64,000 nt of DNA from assembly GCA_030144725.1 (NCBI GenBank), contig JASKMD010000018.1, positions 4,296,026-4,360,025 of the forward strand, read 5' to 3'. The notes below the pieces were generated by a model, which searched no databases, was not told the origin of the DNA, and saw nothing but the letters and a program-made list of their open reading frames with translations. Below, one piece after another: positions 11,279-24,115 of the stretch. A program made the translations under genes and the position numbers. Position 1 is the first letter of the stretch. Each line of letters begins with the position of its first letter. The DNA comes from Haematococcus lacustris. Lineage: Eukaryota; Chlorophyta; Chlorophyceae; Chlamydomonadales; Haematococcaceae.

Positions 11279-11899
11279 TCAGCCCCAGCCCCAGCCCCAG
11301 CCCCAGCCCCAGCCCCAGCCCCAGCCCCAGCCCCAGCCCCAGCCCCAGCCCTCTTGAGTTGGAATGAAGGTGTCTGTTGGTGAGGGTGCGAGGCCGGTTG
11401 GGCTGAGCTGCTCTGGCATGCTGCCCATGGGCCGGCCATGGCTATCCAGCCTTCCGTATCCAGCCTCTGCACACCGCCTCAACACCTCCACTGAGACGGG
11501 GTGCTGCTCCAAAACCAGCAGCTGCTGCCTCTGCTTGAAAGTGAGTGGGGAGTGGTGGGGGTGGCATTTGTGCCGGTACATATGCACCTGACCCTGGAGG
11601 CGGCGTCGAGCAGCCTGTAGGGAGCGATTGGTAGCTGCTGTTCTGGATGCCACCTGCTGCAAAGCCGCATGCTCATCCTGCAGGCGTTGGTGCGCTGCCT
11701 GCAGGTCGTCTAGATCGCCCTGCAACCCATCCACGGTGCCCATAAGGGACTGCTCCACATCCCGCAGCCGCTGCACCTTAGCATGTGCCCTGCCCACCGC
11801 AGCCTTCATACCATTAGGGCAGTGGCGGTGGCCTGCCTGGGGAGAGCTATTCAACGCCTTCAGATGGGCACGGAGAGCTTTGTTCGGCCTCTTGCCCAT
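11279..11899 (-). CDS. Transposon ORF 1: coiled-coil protein, family not recognised
   Basis: ATG at 11899 (MGKRPNKALRAHLKAL), then a heptad-like stretch (VQRLRDVEQSLMGTVDGLQG, LQAAHQRLQDEHAALQQ), then YRHKCHPHHSPLTFKQRQQ and VSVEVLRRCAEAGYG. The frame ends in a Trp-Gly run made by (CCCCAG)n, so the true 3' border is probably a splice or frame change before the repeat. The copy in unit 2 starts at 17460. It is coded within the TIR element, so it is a transposon or captured gene. No transposase catalytic motif is seen. Confidence 0.45.
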   Translation of the reverse strand: MGKRPNKALRAHLKALNSSPQAGHRHCPNGMKAAVGRAHAKVQRLRDVEQSLMGTVDGLQGDLDDLQAAHQRLQDEHAALQQVASRTAATNRSLQAARRRLQGQVHMYRHKCHPHHSPLTFKQRQQLLVLEQHPVSVEVLRRCAEAGYGRLDSHGRPMGSMPEQLSPTGLAPSPTDTFIPTQEGWGWGWGWGWGWGWGWGWGWGWG

Positions 11900-13687
11900 G
11901 GCTTGCAGGGGGTGGGAGGGGGTGGGAGGTAGTGGGAGTGGGTGGGAGGAGGGCTGGGGAGATGGGAGAGATGGGAGAGATGGGAGAGGGAGCTGGAGAG
12001 ATGGGAGAGCGGGAGAGATGGGAGAGGGAGTGGGTGGGAGGAGGGCTGGAGAGATGGGATGGGCGGGGATGGGCGGGAGTAGGGTTGGGTGGACTGGAAG
12101 GGGGTGGTGGAGGGGGTGCCTACTCATCATACACCTGCAGCCAACAATTGATGTGTCTTTGAAGTGGTCTTAATCATCGTGCGTAAATCCAATATCTATG
12201 TTTCTTTGTTCTGGTGGTGCATGTAAGAGTCATCTTGGACAAGAGTGTATGGAGTTTGGCTGGAGCTCAGCGGCGGTGGCAAAAAGCAGCAAAGATGTTG
12301 AGGGGTGGGTGGGTTTGCTAGCCTGACGCCCACCATTATAGCGATGTAGCGCTGCCGTATACACTTAAGGGAATCCTCACATCCTCGCCAAGCGGCCTGC
12401 ACCATCAGGAAGCTCGCGCAGCCATGTTTGCCGGACTTCGTTGGTGTGCGCCACCGACATGTCGTGCATCGCTAACGGATAGCCAAGGACGTAGCTTACC
12501 AGTGTAGCTAACCACGGTCTGTGATTGGGACACATCCGGGGTCACATGTAGCTGCCCGCATCGAATGACTCCGATGGCAAATCCGGTCTTACATTAAACG
12601 CGCAATATCGCAATGCAGCAGACGCAGCAAACGTTACATCAAATGATGAAGTAGGTGGGCTACAGTTGCATGAAGATTACCAACCCCATGTTGGGAACGC
12701 CTGAGCTATACCCTTGCCTATGTGGGGGTGGGTCAGGAGGAGGGGGGAGGGGGCGTGTGTTGTGCACACACATGTTGACACTGTCTGTCTCTCAAAATGA
12801 TCCCCCTTGTTGGCAAGCTTGCGCGTGTCGAACCACCTAGCCCAGTGGTGGCTCAATGCTGGCTCTGAGGTGAAGGCTGCCTTGGTCTCCTCGGCCAGAC
12901 CCAGCTGCTTGCACACCCCATGCAGCACCCTACTGTCCAGCAGCAGGTCAGGGTGGAGGCAGGGTAGTAACAGCAGCAGCAACAGCAGCAGCATAGCAGC
13001 AGCAGCATAGTAGCAGCAGCAGCATAGCAGCAGCAGCAGGTCAGGCCACGGCCACTGTCCTCAACCGCCAGGCAGCCACCGGAGGACAGTGCAGGTGCTG
13101 TCAAGCAAACAGCCAACTTGCATCAGCCAAGTGGCTAGCATCACCTACTTCGAATGGCCAGTCATGCCTTCAAGTCAGGTTGTGGTCACCTGGGCACTGA
13201 TGGCCAGGGCCACATCTTGCCGCACCTGACGCCATGAGCTGTGGCCAACATGAGCTGTGCCATGCTGCACCTCAGCCCTGATCAGCTGCGGCTGAGGCTG
13301 TCGGTCCTGGTGCCTGCTGGGAAACACCTTGCCCAGAATCAGGGTGGTGAGCCTCAGACTGGGCTGCACCCTACAAGGCCATCCACAGCGGGCGGTAGCT
13401 GTGCTGGGATGGTGAGGCCTCCACATCAAAGCCCCTATGGCATCATCATCAATGGCTTGAATCGGCATAGCATCATAGCTAGACAGGCTCGCTGGCCAGT
13501 TAGGGTCAGGGTCAGGGTCAGGGTTAGGCAGCTGCAAGCTGCAGCCTTGTGGGCAAGACAACTATGAGTGAGAGCTAAACCCCTCCTTTGCGAGGTCGAC
13601 AGGGGGTGCGGAACCACATTCCGCCCATCAGCACAGCGGTAAGGTAAACTGATCATGATGGGGAGCATTCCATTTTGTTGGTGAGGT

Positions 13688-13870
13688 GCTCAACCGTGGC
13701 AGGAGTGCAACGCCACGGTCAAGCCGTGCACCCGCAGAGCAAGCCCTGCATTGGGTGCACCCTCAGAAAAATGAGTTAGATAGCATTGGTCCAATGGACC
13801 AAGAGTTAGCTACCAAACTAACTAGAACAGAAACTACACTTGATCTTAGCCAAAAGGCCGAGAAAGGTAT
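13688..13870 (-). ncRNA. U2: U2 spliceosomal snRNA, array copy 2
   Basis: 183 nt, same as copy 1 except for one base: plus-strand TACCAAAC replaces TATCAAAC, which falls in the loop of stem IIa and leaves pairing intact. All stems and the Sm-like site are kept. Confidence 0.95.
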
Positions 13871-14212
13871 GAGTGTCATGGGGAAGGTGTCAGTACCGGG
13901 CTACAGCAGTGAGGCTGGGCAGCAGTGTGGCCAATGGTGGGTTTGCCAGCCCCCTTGTCCCTCACTAGGGCCTCCATTTGAGCCGGACTAGTAGTGGCCA
14001 CTAGCGGCCACTAGCGGGAATACTAGGGACCACTAGTGGCCCGACTCAAATGGTGTTCATGGGCCGTGTGGAGTATACCCAATGCACATGGACATGGTGC
14101 ATGAGTGCCTACCACCTACACTATTGCCTGACCGCGAGGGCTATGGTGTAGAGTTGGCATGAAAAACATGCGCTGAATGTAAGCTGATGACAGCTCAACA
14201 AAGGGGGGCACA

Positions 14213-15577
14213 CTACTGTGCCGCAGCAGCCTGCTGCTGCTGTTGCTGTTGCTGGGCCTTCGGTGGCTTGTCTCGCAGCCACTTGTAGCCTAGGCCAGGG
14301 TACTCCTTGCCCTTGGCTGGCAGAGCTCCCTGCTCTGGCCAGTAGCACAGCTCCAGCGGGCGCCACCTGCTCTCCCCACTGCGCTGCATGTTCAGAGCTG
14401 CATTGCAGTCCCTGTCCAGCCACCTGCCAGGCTGTGGTGTTGGCTTGGCTTTGGCAGCCTTGCCCTTGCTTAGCTCAGCTGCCTGCTCAGCCTTGGTGGG
14501 CTGGGTGGGCTCAGCTGCCTGCTTAGCCTCGGTGCGCTTGCTGCGCTTGGCTGGAGGGGGAATGCTGGGCCCTGGCTCTGAGGCTGCTGTCGGTGTGGCT
14601 TCCTGGCTGCTGCATGGGGCCTGAGGGGGCTTGCGGGGGGCCACTACCGGGCACCACATCAGGCCCCGCACTGGCTGGTCACGCTGCTGGCTCCAGGCGG
14701 GGCGCAATAGGCGGAGGTCCACCTGCCCTGCTGGGGGCTTCCAGTCTGCACACCTGGTGGGCTGCTCATGGTCCAGCTGCTCCTCACATGGCTGCTAGCC
14801 ATTCACTGCTGAGCTGACTCTGGTGGTGCGGTGCTCATCCACGAGCACCACCCTGCCCCGCAGCTGGTCTAAGCCCCTGGGCCTGCACACCACCTTGCAG
14901 CAGGCACGCAACACAGCATCAGCACCCCACTCACCCTTGGTGCCAATGCTAGCAGCGCCAAAGAACACCACCAGCTGCTTGGCACGCCCATGGCGCTCCA
15001 TAAACGCCTCCGCCATGTCCTCCTCCAACTGCAGTCATGCACGCAAGGCACACACACGGTGGCTGACATGGTGGCACCAGGTTAGGCATGTCACAGTCAA
15101 CTACTCTTTCACCTCATGCCAACCCACCACCTCTCAGTCCTTCACCCTCCCTCCCACCCACCCACCCTCACCTGCTTGAAGAACTGCTTCAGCGCCCGGT
15201 CCTGGGCTCCGTACAGCCTCAGCTTCTGCCTTGCCTACTTGGGGTCCAGGTACACCTCCCACACCGCGTCCCAGGTGGCCAGGGTGACGGTGATGTGCTC
15301 TAGGTTGGCCACCAGGGAGGTGCCAGCTGAGCTGGCTGCTGCCAGGTGCTTCAGGTGGGGCTGGATCGGTGCTAGCCACCGCTGGGTGGTGCGGCGGGCA
15401 TTGTTCAGGCTGCTGGCATGCTTCACCTGGCCCTTGGTCAGCTTCCACTGGTCCAGCTGGTCAGCTACCAGCTGGCCTGACTCTTGATCCCAGAGGCTGC
15501 TCTGACTGCTTGAGTGATGCCGGGGTCGATGCCCACCCCAATCCGCGTTGCTGGATCAAACACAAGCGCTGCTCAGC
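14213..15577 (-). pseudogene. Fanzor-like pseudogene A2, array unit 2 (retains DRD motif)
   Basis: Same structure and same two TAG codons as A1, but this is the only array copy that keeps the RuvC-III motif WLDRDCNAALNMQR (near 14380-14425); the extra 11 bases are at 14409-14419. The C-terminal open frame 14213-14722 is intact from LRLLRPAWSQQRDQP to the Gln/Ala-rich end. It still cannot make a full nuclease because of the upstream stops and the 5' truncation. Confidence 0.78.
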
Positions 15578-15582
15578 TATAC

Positions 15583-18265
15583 TCAGGCGTTCCCAACTAC
15601 CTGAAAACCACCCCCCTGTGATACGAAGCCTGTATCTCCGCAGCCACTCAGTCAAAAATATATGTAAACAGTGCTTCGAACAGAGGAGACTCATAGCTAC
15701 GATGTGGCAGACGCAGCAAAAACTATCTCGCTCTCAGCGGTGCTCAGTGCCTGCCCAAAGATCGACATTTGAATTCATGCGATTTCGCCCCATGCGAGGC
15801 GCGCCGCACCAGCACGCTTCGCCACGCTGTTGTGAGTGGCACCTGCAACACGCAGCAGCAGTCGGGACATGTTTTGCTTTTGGCATGTGGACGCGACGAC
15901 GGCAGTCGTGACGACTGGATACCACTATCAGCTTCTGGAGCTGCTGCTGGCGCTAGTGCATTACCGGCTGCTGTACTACGCTTAAACAAGGTGCTAGGTG
16001 CAGTACGTGGTGTTGTCTCACCTTGCTTTGCTGCCCTCGACTTGTTAGCTGCAGGTGCCTCACGCTTACGTGACGTGCTTGCCGCTGCCAGCTGTTGCTG
16101 CTGCTGAGGGGGTGCACCAGCAGGCACAGCCAGCTCAGGGGTGGTGCCTGCAGGTGTCAGCTGCTGCTGAGGGGGCGCAGCTGCGGCGAGCTTCCCACGG
16201 ATGTGGGTGCACACGTGGCTCTGTAGCTTGGGTACCCTCCAGCTGGTGTGTACCTCCTGCTTGTGAAACTGGAGGTATGACTGAAGCTGCTTTGCTGTCA
16301 TCTTCATTGCCTCCTCGACAGTTGTGTTGCCAAAATCACGCCCCCCAAAGGCAAGGGCATGGGCCGCTGCAAGCCGCTCCTGGCACGCATGGTCACCCAC
16401 ATTAACCACAACCCTCCCGACCTTGTGCGCTGCTTCTGTGATCTGGCGCTCTGCTTTTGCTGACCGCTGTGCTGCGGCTGCGGCATCCTCCTTACGTCGC
16501 ACTTCAGCACGGAGCTGACTCATATGCTGCTGCAAATCATTAACATCCACAGTCTTAATGGCCTCCTTGCATGTGCGTAGGGACATCAACTGCAGCAGAG
16601 CTGGCAGCTCCATGTACCTGCCACCACCATGCTTCAGCAGCTGCAACAAGGACTTCTGGCAGGTGCTGCGGGGTGACAACGCCACCATTTTCACCCATGC
16701 GGGGTGACAACACCACCATTTTCACTCATGCGGGTGACAACACCACCATTTTCACCCATGTTCACAGCGGTGCATTATGACCTGGACATGAGCTTCTGCC
16801 GTGCCGATAGGCAAGGGGATGATAGCCAACACATCGGTGACTTGAGTGGTGAGTCGGCCTGCCCCAGTTGCAGCCTCAGCCCCAGCCCCAGCCCCAGCCC
16901 CAGCCCCAGCCCTCTTGAGTTGGAATGAAGGTGTCTGTTGGTGAGGGTGCGAGGCCGGTTGGGCTGAGCTGCTCTGGCATGCTGCCCATGGGCCGGCCAT
17001 GGCTATCCAGCCTTCCGTATCCAGCCTCTGCACACCGCCTCAACACCTCCACTGAGACGGGGTGCTGCTCCAAAACCAGCAGCTGCTGCCTCTGCTTGAA
17101 AGTGAGTGGGGAGTGGTGGGGGTGGCATTTGTGCCGGTACATATGCACCTGACCCTGGAGGCGGCGTCGAGCAGCCTGTAGGGAGCGATTGGTAGCTGCT
17201 GTTCTGGATGCCACCTGCTGCAAAGCCGCATGCTCATCCTGCAGGCGTTGGTGCGCTGCCTGCAGGTCGTCTAGATCGCCCTGCAACCCATCCACGGTGC
17301 CCATAAGGGACTGCTCCACATCCCGCAGCCGCTGCACCTTAGCATGTGCCCTGCCCACCGCAGCCTTCATACCATTAGGGCAGTGGCGGTGGCCTGCCTG
17401 GGGAGAGCTATTCAACGCCTTCAGATGGGCACGGAGAGCTTTGTTCGGCCTCTTGCCCATGGCTTGCAGGGGGTGGGAGGGGGTGGGAGGTAGTGGGAGT
17501 GGGTGGGAGGAGGGCTGGGGAGATGGGAGAGATGGGAGAGATGGGAGAGGGAGCTGGAGAGATGGGAGAGCGGGAGAGATGGGAGAGGGAGTGGGTGGGA
17601 GGAGGGCTGGAGAGATGGGATGGGCGGGGATGGGCGGGAGTAGGGTTGGGTGGACTGGAAGGGGGTGGTGGAGGGGGTGCCTACTCATCATACACCTGCA
17701 GCCAACAATTGATGTGTCTTTGAAGTGGTCTTAATCATCGTGCGTAAATCCAATATCTATGTTTCTTTGTTCTGGTGGTGCATGTAAGAGTCATCTTGGA
17801 CAAGAGTGTATGGAGTTTGGCTGGAGCTCAGCGGCGGTGGCAAAAAGCAGCAAAGATGTTGAGGGGTGGGTGGGTTTGCTAGCCTGACGCCCACCATTAT
17901 AGCGATGTAGCGCTGCCGTATACACTTAAGGGAATCCTCACATCCTCGCCAAGCGGCCTGCACCATCAGGAAGCTCGCGCAGCCATGTTTGCCGGACTTC
18001 GTTGGTGTGCGCCACCGACATGTCGTGCATCGCTAACGGATAGCCAAGGACGTAGCTTACCAGTGTAGCTAACCACGGTCTGTGATTGGGACACATCCGG
18101 GGTCACATGTAGCTGCCCGCATCGAATGACTCCGATGGCAAATCCGGTCTTACATTAAACGCGCAATATCGCAATGCAGCAGACGCAGCAAACGTTACAT
18201 CAAATGATGAAGTAGGTGGGCTACAGTTGCATGAAGATTACCAACCCCATGTTGGGAACGCCTGA
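15583..18265 (-). mobile_element. TIR DNA transposon in array unit 2 (duplicate of the unit 1 copy)
   Basis: Same TIRs and interior as 9986-12704. The 36-bp length difference is six fewer CCCCAG repeats (near 16880-16915). Both flanks read GCTATAC. Near-identity and an identical insertion point show that the whole unit was duplicated after one insertion. Confidence 0.8.
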
Positions 18266-19242
18266 GCTATACCCTTGCCTATGTGGGGGTGGGTCAGGAG
18301 GAGGGGGGAGGGGGCGTGTGTTGTGCACACACATGTTGACACTGTCTGTCTCTCAAAATGATCCCCCTTGTTGGCAAGCTTGCGCGTGTCGAACCACCTA
18401 GCCCAGTGGTGGCTCAATGCTGGCTCTGAGGTGAAGGCTGCCTTGGTCTCCTCGGCCAGACCCAGCTGCTTGCACACCCCATGCAGCACCCTACTGTCCA
18501 GCAGCAGGTCAGGGTGGAGGCAGGGTAGTAACAGCAGCAGCAACAGCAGCAGCATAGCAGCAGCAGCATAGTAGCAGCAGCAGCATAGCAGCAGCAGCAG
18601 GTCAGGCCACGGCCACTGTCCTCAACCGCCAGGCAGCCACCGGAGGACAGTGCAGGTGCTGTCAAGCAAACAGCCAACTTGCATCAGCCAAGTGGCTAGC
18701 ATCACCGACTTCGAATGGCCAGTCATGCCTTCAAGTCAGGTTGTGGTCACCTGGGCACTGATGGCCAGGGCCACATCTTGCCGCACCTGACGCCATGAGC
18801 TGTGGCCAACATGAGCTGTGCCATGCTGCACCTCAGCCCTGATCAGCTGCGGCTGAGGCTGTCGGTCCTGGTGCCTGCTGGGAAACACCTTGCCCAGAAT
18901 CAGGGTGGTGAGCCTCAGACTGGGCTGCACCCTACAAGGCCATCCACAGCGGGCGGTAGCTGTGCTGGGATGGTGAGGCCTCCACATCAAAGCCCCTATG
19001 GCATCATCATCAATGGCTCGAATCGGCATAGCATCATAGCTAGACAGGCTCGCTGGCCAGTTAGGGTCAGGGTCAGGGTTAGGCAGCTGCAAGCTGCAGC
19101 CTTGTGGGCAAGACAACTATGAGTGAGAGCTAAACCCCTCCTTTGCGAGGTCGACAGGGGGTGCGGAACCACATTCCGCCCATCAGCACAGCGGTAAGGT
19201 AAACTGATCATGATGGGGAGCATTCCATTTTGTTGGTGAGGT

Positions 19243-19425
19243 GCTCAACCGTGGCAGGAGTGCAACGCCACGGTCAAGCCGTGCACCCGCAGAGCAAGCC
19301 CTGCATTGGGTGCACCCTCAGAAAAATGAGTTAGATAGCATTGGTCCAATGGACCAAGAGTTAGCTATCAAACTAACTAGAACAGAAACTACACTTGATC
19401 TTAGCCAAAAGGCCGAGAAAGGTAT
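19243..19425 (-). ncRNA. U2: U2 spliceosomal snRNA, array copy 3
   Basis: 183 nt, identical by eye to copy 1. Its upstream flank is the shorter form shared with copy 2: the CAGCTGCTGATGAACC segment seen upstream of copies 1, 4 and 5 is missing. Confidence 0.95.
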
Positions 19426-19767
19426 GAGTGTCATGGGGAAGGTGTCAGTACCGGGCTACAGCAGTGAGGCTGGGCAGCAGTGTGGCCAATGGTGGGTTTG
19501 CCAGCCCCCTTGTCCCTCACTAGGGCCTCCATTTGAGCCGGACTAGTAGTGGCCACTAGCGGCCACTAGCGGGAATACTAGGGACCACTAGTGGCCCGAC
19601 TCAAATGGTGTTCATGGGCCGTGTGGAGTATACCCAATGCACATGGACATGGTGCATGAGTGCCTACCACCTACACTATTGCCTGACTGCGAGGGCTATG
19701 GTGTAGAGTTGGCATGAAAAACATGTGCTGAATGTAAGCTGATGACAGCTCAACTAAGGGGGGCACA

Positions 19768-21120
19768 CTACTGTGCCGCAGCAGCCTGCTGCTGCTGCTG
19801 CCGCTGCTGGGCCTTCGGTGGCTTGTCTCGCAGCCACTTGTAGCCTAGGCCAGGGTACTCCTTGCCCTTGGCTGGCAGAGCTCCCTGCTCTGGCCAGTAG
19901 CAAAGCTCCAGCGGGCGCCACCTCCTCTCCCCACTGCGCTGCATGTTCAGCGCTGCATTGCAGCCACCTGCCAGGCTGTGGTGCTGGCTTGGCTTTGGCA
20001 GCCTTGCCCTTGCTTAGCTCAGCTGCCTGCTCAGCCTTGGTGGGCTGGGTGGGCTCAGCTGCCTGCTTAGCCTCGGTGCGCTTGATGCGCTTGGCTGGAG
20101 GGGGAATGCTGGGCCCTGGCTCTGAGGCTGCTGTCGGTGTGGCTTCCTGGCTGCTGCATGGGGCCTGAGGGGGCTTGCGGGGGGCCACTACCGGGCACCA
20201 CATCAGGCCCCGCACTGGCTGGTCACGCTGCTGGCTCCAGGCTGGGCGCAATAGGCGGAGGCCCACCTGCCCTGCTGGGGGCTTCCAGTCTGCACACCTG
20301 GTGGGCTGCTCATGGTCCAGCTGCTCCTCACATGGCTGCTAGCCATTCACTGCTGAGCTGACCCTGGTGGTGCGGTGCTCATCCACGAGCACCACCCTGC
20401 CCCGCAGCTGGTCTAAGCCCCTGGGCCTGCACACCACCTTGCAGCAGGCACGCAACACAGCATCAGCACCCCACTCACCCTTGGTGCCAATGCTAGCAGC
20501 GCCAAAGAACACCACCAGCTGCTTGGCACGCCCATGGCGCTCCATAAACGCCTCCGCCATGTCCTCCTCCAACTGCAGTCATGCACGCAAGGCACACACA
20601 CGGTGGCTGACATGGTGGCACCAGGTTAGGCATGTCACAGTCAACTACTCTTTCACCTCATGCCAACCCACCACCTCTCAGTCCTTCACCCTCCCTCCCA
20701 CCCACCCACCCTCACCTGCTTGAAGAACTGCTTCAGCGCCCGGTCCTGGGCTCCGTACAGCCTCAGCTTCTGCCTTGCCTACTTGGGGTCCAGGTACACC
20801 TCCCACACCGCGTCCCAGGTGGCCAGGGTGACGGTGATGTGCTCTAGGTTGGCCACCAGGGAGGTGCCAGCTGAGCTGGCTGCTGCCAGGTGCTTCAGGT
20901 GGGGCTGGATCGGTGCTAGCCACCGCTGGGTGGTGCGGCGGGCATTGTTCAGGCTGCTGGCATGCTTCACCTGGCCCTTGGTCAGCTTCCACTGGTCCAG
21001 CTGGTCACCTACCAGCTGGCCTGACTCCTGACCCCAGAGGCTGCTCTGACTGCTTGAGTGACGCCGGGGTCGATGCCCACCCCAATCCGCGTTGCTGGAT
21101 CAAACACAAGCGCTGCTCAG
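19768..21120 (-). pseudogene. Fanzor-like pseudogene A3, array unit 3
   Basis: Same truncation, both TAG codons and the 11-bp deletion removing DRD. The RuvC-I segment is followed directly by the ATACCCTTGCCTATGTGG junction, with no TIR transposon, so it represents the uninterrupted site for the insertion found in units 1 and 2. Confidence 0.72.
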
Positions 21121-22159
21121 CTATACCCTTGCCTATGTGGGGGTGGGTCAGGAGGAGGGGGGAGGGGGCGTGTGTTGTGCACACACATGTTGACACTGTC
21201 TGTCTCTCAAAATGATCCCCCTTGTTGGCAAGCTTGCGCGTGTCGAACCACCTAGCCCAGTGGTGGCTCAATGCTGGATCTGAGGTGAAGGCTGCCTCCT
21301 TGGTCTCCTCGGTCAGACCCAGCTGCTTGCACACCCCATGCAGCACCCTACTGTCCAGCAGCAGGTCAGGGTGGAGGCAGGGTAGTAACAGCAGCAGCAG
21401 CAGCAGCATAGCAGCAGCAGCGTAGCAGCAGCAGCATAGCAGCAGCAGCATAGCAGCAGCAGCGTAGCAGCAGCAGCATAGCAGCAGCAGCAGGTCAGGC
21501 CACGGCCACTGTCCTCAACCGCCAGGCAGCCACCGGAGGACAGTGCAGGTGCTGTCAAGCAAACAGCCAACTTGCATCAGCCAAGTGGCTAGCATCACCT
21601 ACTTCGAATGGCCAGTCATGCCTTCAAGTCAGGTTGTGGTCACCTGGGCACTGATGGCCAGGGCCACATCTTGCCGCACCTGACGCCATGAGCTGTGGCC
21701 AACATGAGCTGTGCCATGCTGCACCTCAGCCCTGATCAGCTGCGGCTGAGGCTGTCGGTCCTGGTGCCTGCTGGGAAACACCTTGCCCAGAATCAGGGTG
21801 GTGAGCCACAGACTGGGCTGCACCCTACAAGGCCATCCACAGCGGGCAGTAGCTGTGCTGGGATGGTGAGGCCTCCACATCAAGCCCCTATGGCATCATC
21901 ATCAATGGCTCGAATCGGCATAGCATCATAGCTAGACAGGCTCGCTGGCCAGATAGGGTCACGGCCAGGGTTTGGGCTAGGCAGCTGCAAGCTGCAGCCT
22001 TGTGGGCAAGACAACTATGAGTAAGAGCTAAACTGACAGCGGCTACAACAGCCCCTCCTTTGCGAGGTCGACAGGGGGTGCCGAACCACATTCCGCCCAT
22101 CAGCACAGCGGTAAGGTAAACTGATAATGATGGGGGGCATTCCATTTTGTTGGTGAGGT

Positions 22160-22342
22160 GCTCAACCGTGGCAGGAGTGCAACGCCACGGTCAAGCCGTG
22201 CACCCGCAGAGCAAGCCCTGCATTGGGTGCACCCTCAGAAAAATGAGTTAGATAGCATTGGTCCAATGGACCAAGAGTTAGCTATCAAACTAACTAGAAC
22301 AGAAACTACACTTGATCTTAGCCAAAAGGCCGAGAAAGGTAT
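22160..22342 (-). ncRNA. U2: U2 spliceosomal snRNA, array copy 4
   Basis: 183 nt, identical by eye to copy 1, with the longer upstream flank. Confidence 0.95.
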
Positions 22343-22765
22343 GAGTGTCATGGGGAAGGTGTCAGTACCGGGCTACAGCAGTGAGGCTGGGCAGCAGTGT
22401 GGCCAATGGTGGGTTTGCTAGCCCGGTGTACGGGTGCAGCTGCTGATGAACCCACGACAGCTAGTGAAAACTGTGATTACACGCGAATGGTGGGTTTGCC
22501 AGCCCCCTTGTCCCTCACTAGGGCCTCCATTTGAGCCGGACCAGTAGTGGCCACTAGCGGCCACTAGCGGGAATACTAGGGGCCACAAGTGACCCGACTC
22601 AAATGGTGTTCATGGGCCGTGTGGAGTATACCCAATGCACATGGACATGGTGCATGAGTGCCTACCACCTACACTATTGCCTGACCGCGAGGGCTATGGT
22701 GTAGAGTTGGCATGAAAAACATGTGCTGAATGTAAGCTGATGACAGCTCAACTAAGGGGGGCACA

Positions 22766-24115
22766 CTACTGTGCCGCAGCAGCCTGCTGCTGCTGCTGCC
22801 GCTGCTGGGCCTTCGGTGGCTTGTCTCGCAGCCACTTGTAGCCTAGGCCAGGGTACTCCTTGCCCTTGGCTGGCAGAGCTCCCTGCTCTGGCCAGTAGCA
22901 AAGCTCCAGCGGGCGCCACCTCCTCTCCCCACTGCGCTGCATGTTCAGCGCTGCATTGCAGCCACCTGCCAGGCTGTGGTGCTGGCTTGGCTTTGGCAGC
23001 CTTGCCCTTGCTTAGCTCAGCTGCCTGCTCAGCCTTGGTGGGCTGGGTGGGCTCAGCTGCCTGCTTAGCCTCGGTGCGCTTGCTGCGCTTGGCTGGAGGG
23101 GAAAGTGGGACCTGGCTCTGAGGCTAATGTCGGTGTGGCTTCCTGGCTGCTGCATGGGGCCTGTGGGGGCTTGCGGGGGGCCACTACCGGGCACCACATC
23201 AGGCCCCGCACTGGCTGGTCACGCTGCTGGCTCCAGGCTGGGCGCAATAGGCGGAGGCCCACCTGCCCTGCTGGGGGCTTCCAGTCTGCACACCTGGTGG
23301 GCTGCTCATGGTCCAGCTGCTCCTCACATGGCTGCTAGCCATTCACTGCTAAGCTGACCCAGGTGGTGCGGTGCTCATCCACGAGCACCACCCTGCCCCG
23401 CAGCTGGTCTAAGCCTCTGGGCCTGCACACCACCTTGCAGCAGGCACGCAACACAGCATCAGCACCCCACTCACCCTTGGTGCCAATGCCCGCAGCGCCA
23501 AAGAACACCACCAGCTGCTTGGCACGCCCATGGCGCTCCATAAACGCCTCCGCCATGTCCTCCAACTGCAGCCATGCACGCAAGGCACACACACGGTGGC
23601 TGACATGGTGGCACCAGGTTAGGCATGTCACAGTCAACTACTCTTTCACCTCATGCCAACCCACCACCTCTCATCCCTTCACCCTCCCTCCCACCCACCC
23701 ACCCTCACCTGCTTGAAGAACTGCTTCAGCGCCCGGTCCTGGGCTCCGTACAGCCTCAGCTTCTGCCTTGCCTACTTGGGGTCCAGGTACACCTCCCACA
23801 CCGCGTCCCAGGTGGCCAGGGTGACGGTGATGTGCTCTAGGTTGGCCACCAGGGAGGTGCCAGCTGAGCTGGCTGCTGCCAGGTGCTTCAGGTGGGGCTG
23901 GATCGGTGCTAGCCACCGCTGGGTGGTGCGGCGGGCGTTGTTCAGGCTGCTGGCATGCTTCACCTGGCCCTTGGTCAGCTTCCACTGGTCCAGCTGGTCA
24001 CCTACCAGCTGGCCTGACTCCTGACCCCAGAGGCTGCTCTGACTGCTTGAGTGACGCCGGGGTCGATGCCCACCCCAATCCGCGTTGCTGGATCAAACAC
24101 AAGCGCTGCTCAGCT
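22766..24115 (-). pseudogene. Fanzor-like pseudogene A4, array unit 4
   Basis: Same lesions as A3, plus small deletions near 23105 and 23565 (loss of a few bases in the linker, and of one Glu codon in the region before RuvC-II). Confidence 0.72.

Larger units (their letters stand above)
9986..12704 (-). mobile_element. TIR DNA transposon inserted in array unit 1 (hAT-like ends)
   Basis: Terminal inverted repeats of 15 bp, TCAGGCGTTCCCAAC at 9986 and its complement ending at 12704. They are flanked by GCTGTAC (left) and GCTATAC (right). Units 3 and 4 show the empty site CTCAGCTATACCCTTG, so the target duplication is 7-8 bp. The CAGGCGTTCCCAAC end and an 8-bp duplication centred on TA would suit the hAT superfamily; that is inference. 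No hAT transposase is visible, only the two minus-strand open frames listed separately, so it may be non-autonomous. Confidence 0.8.
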
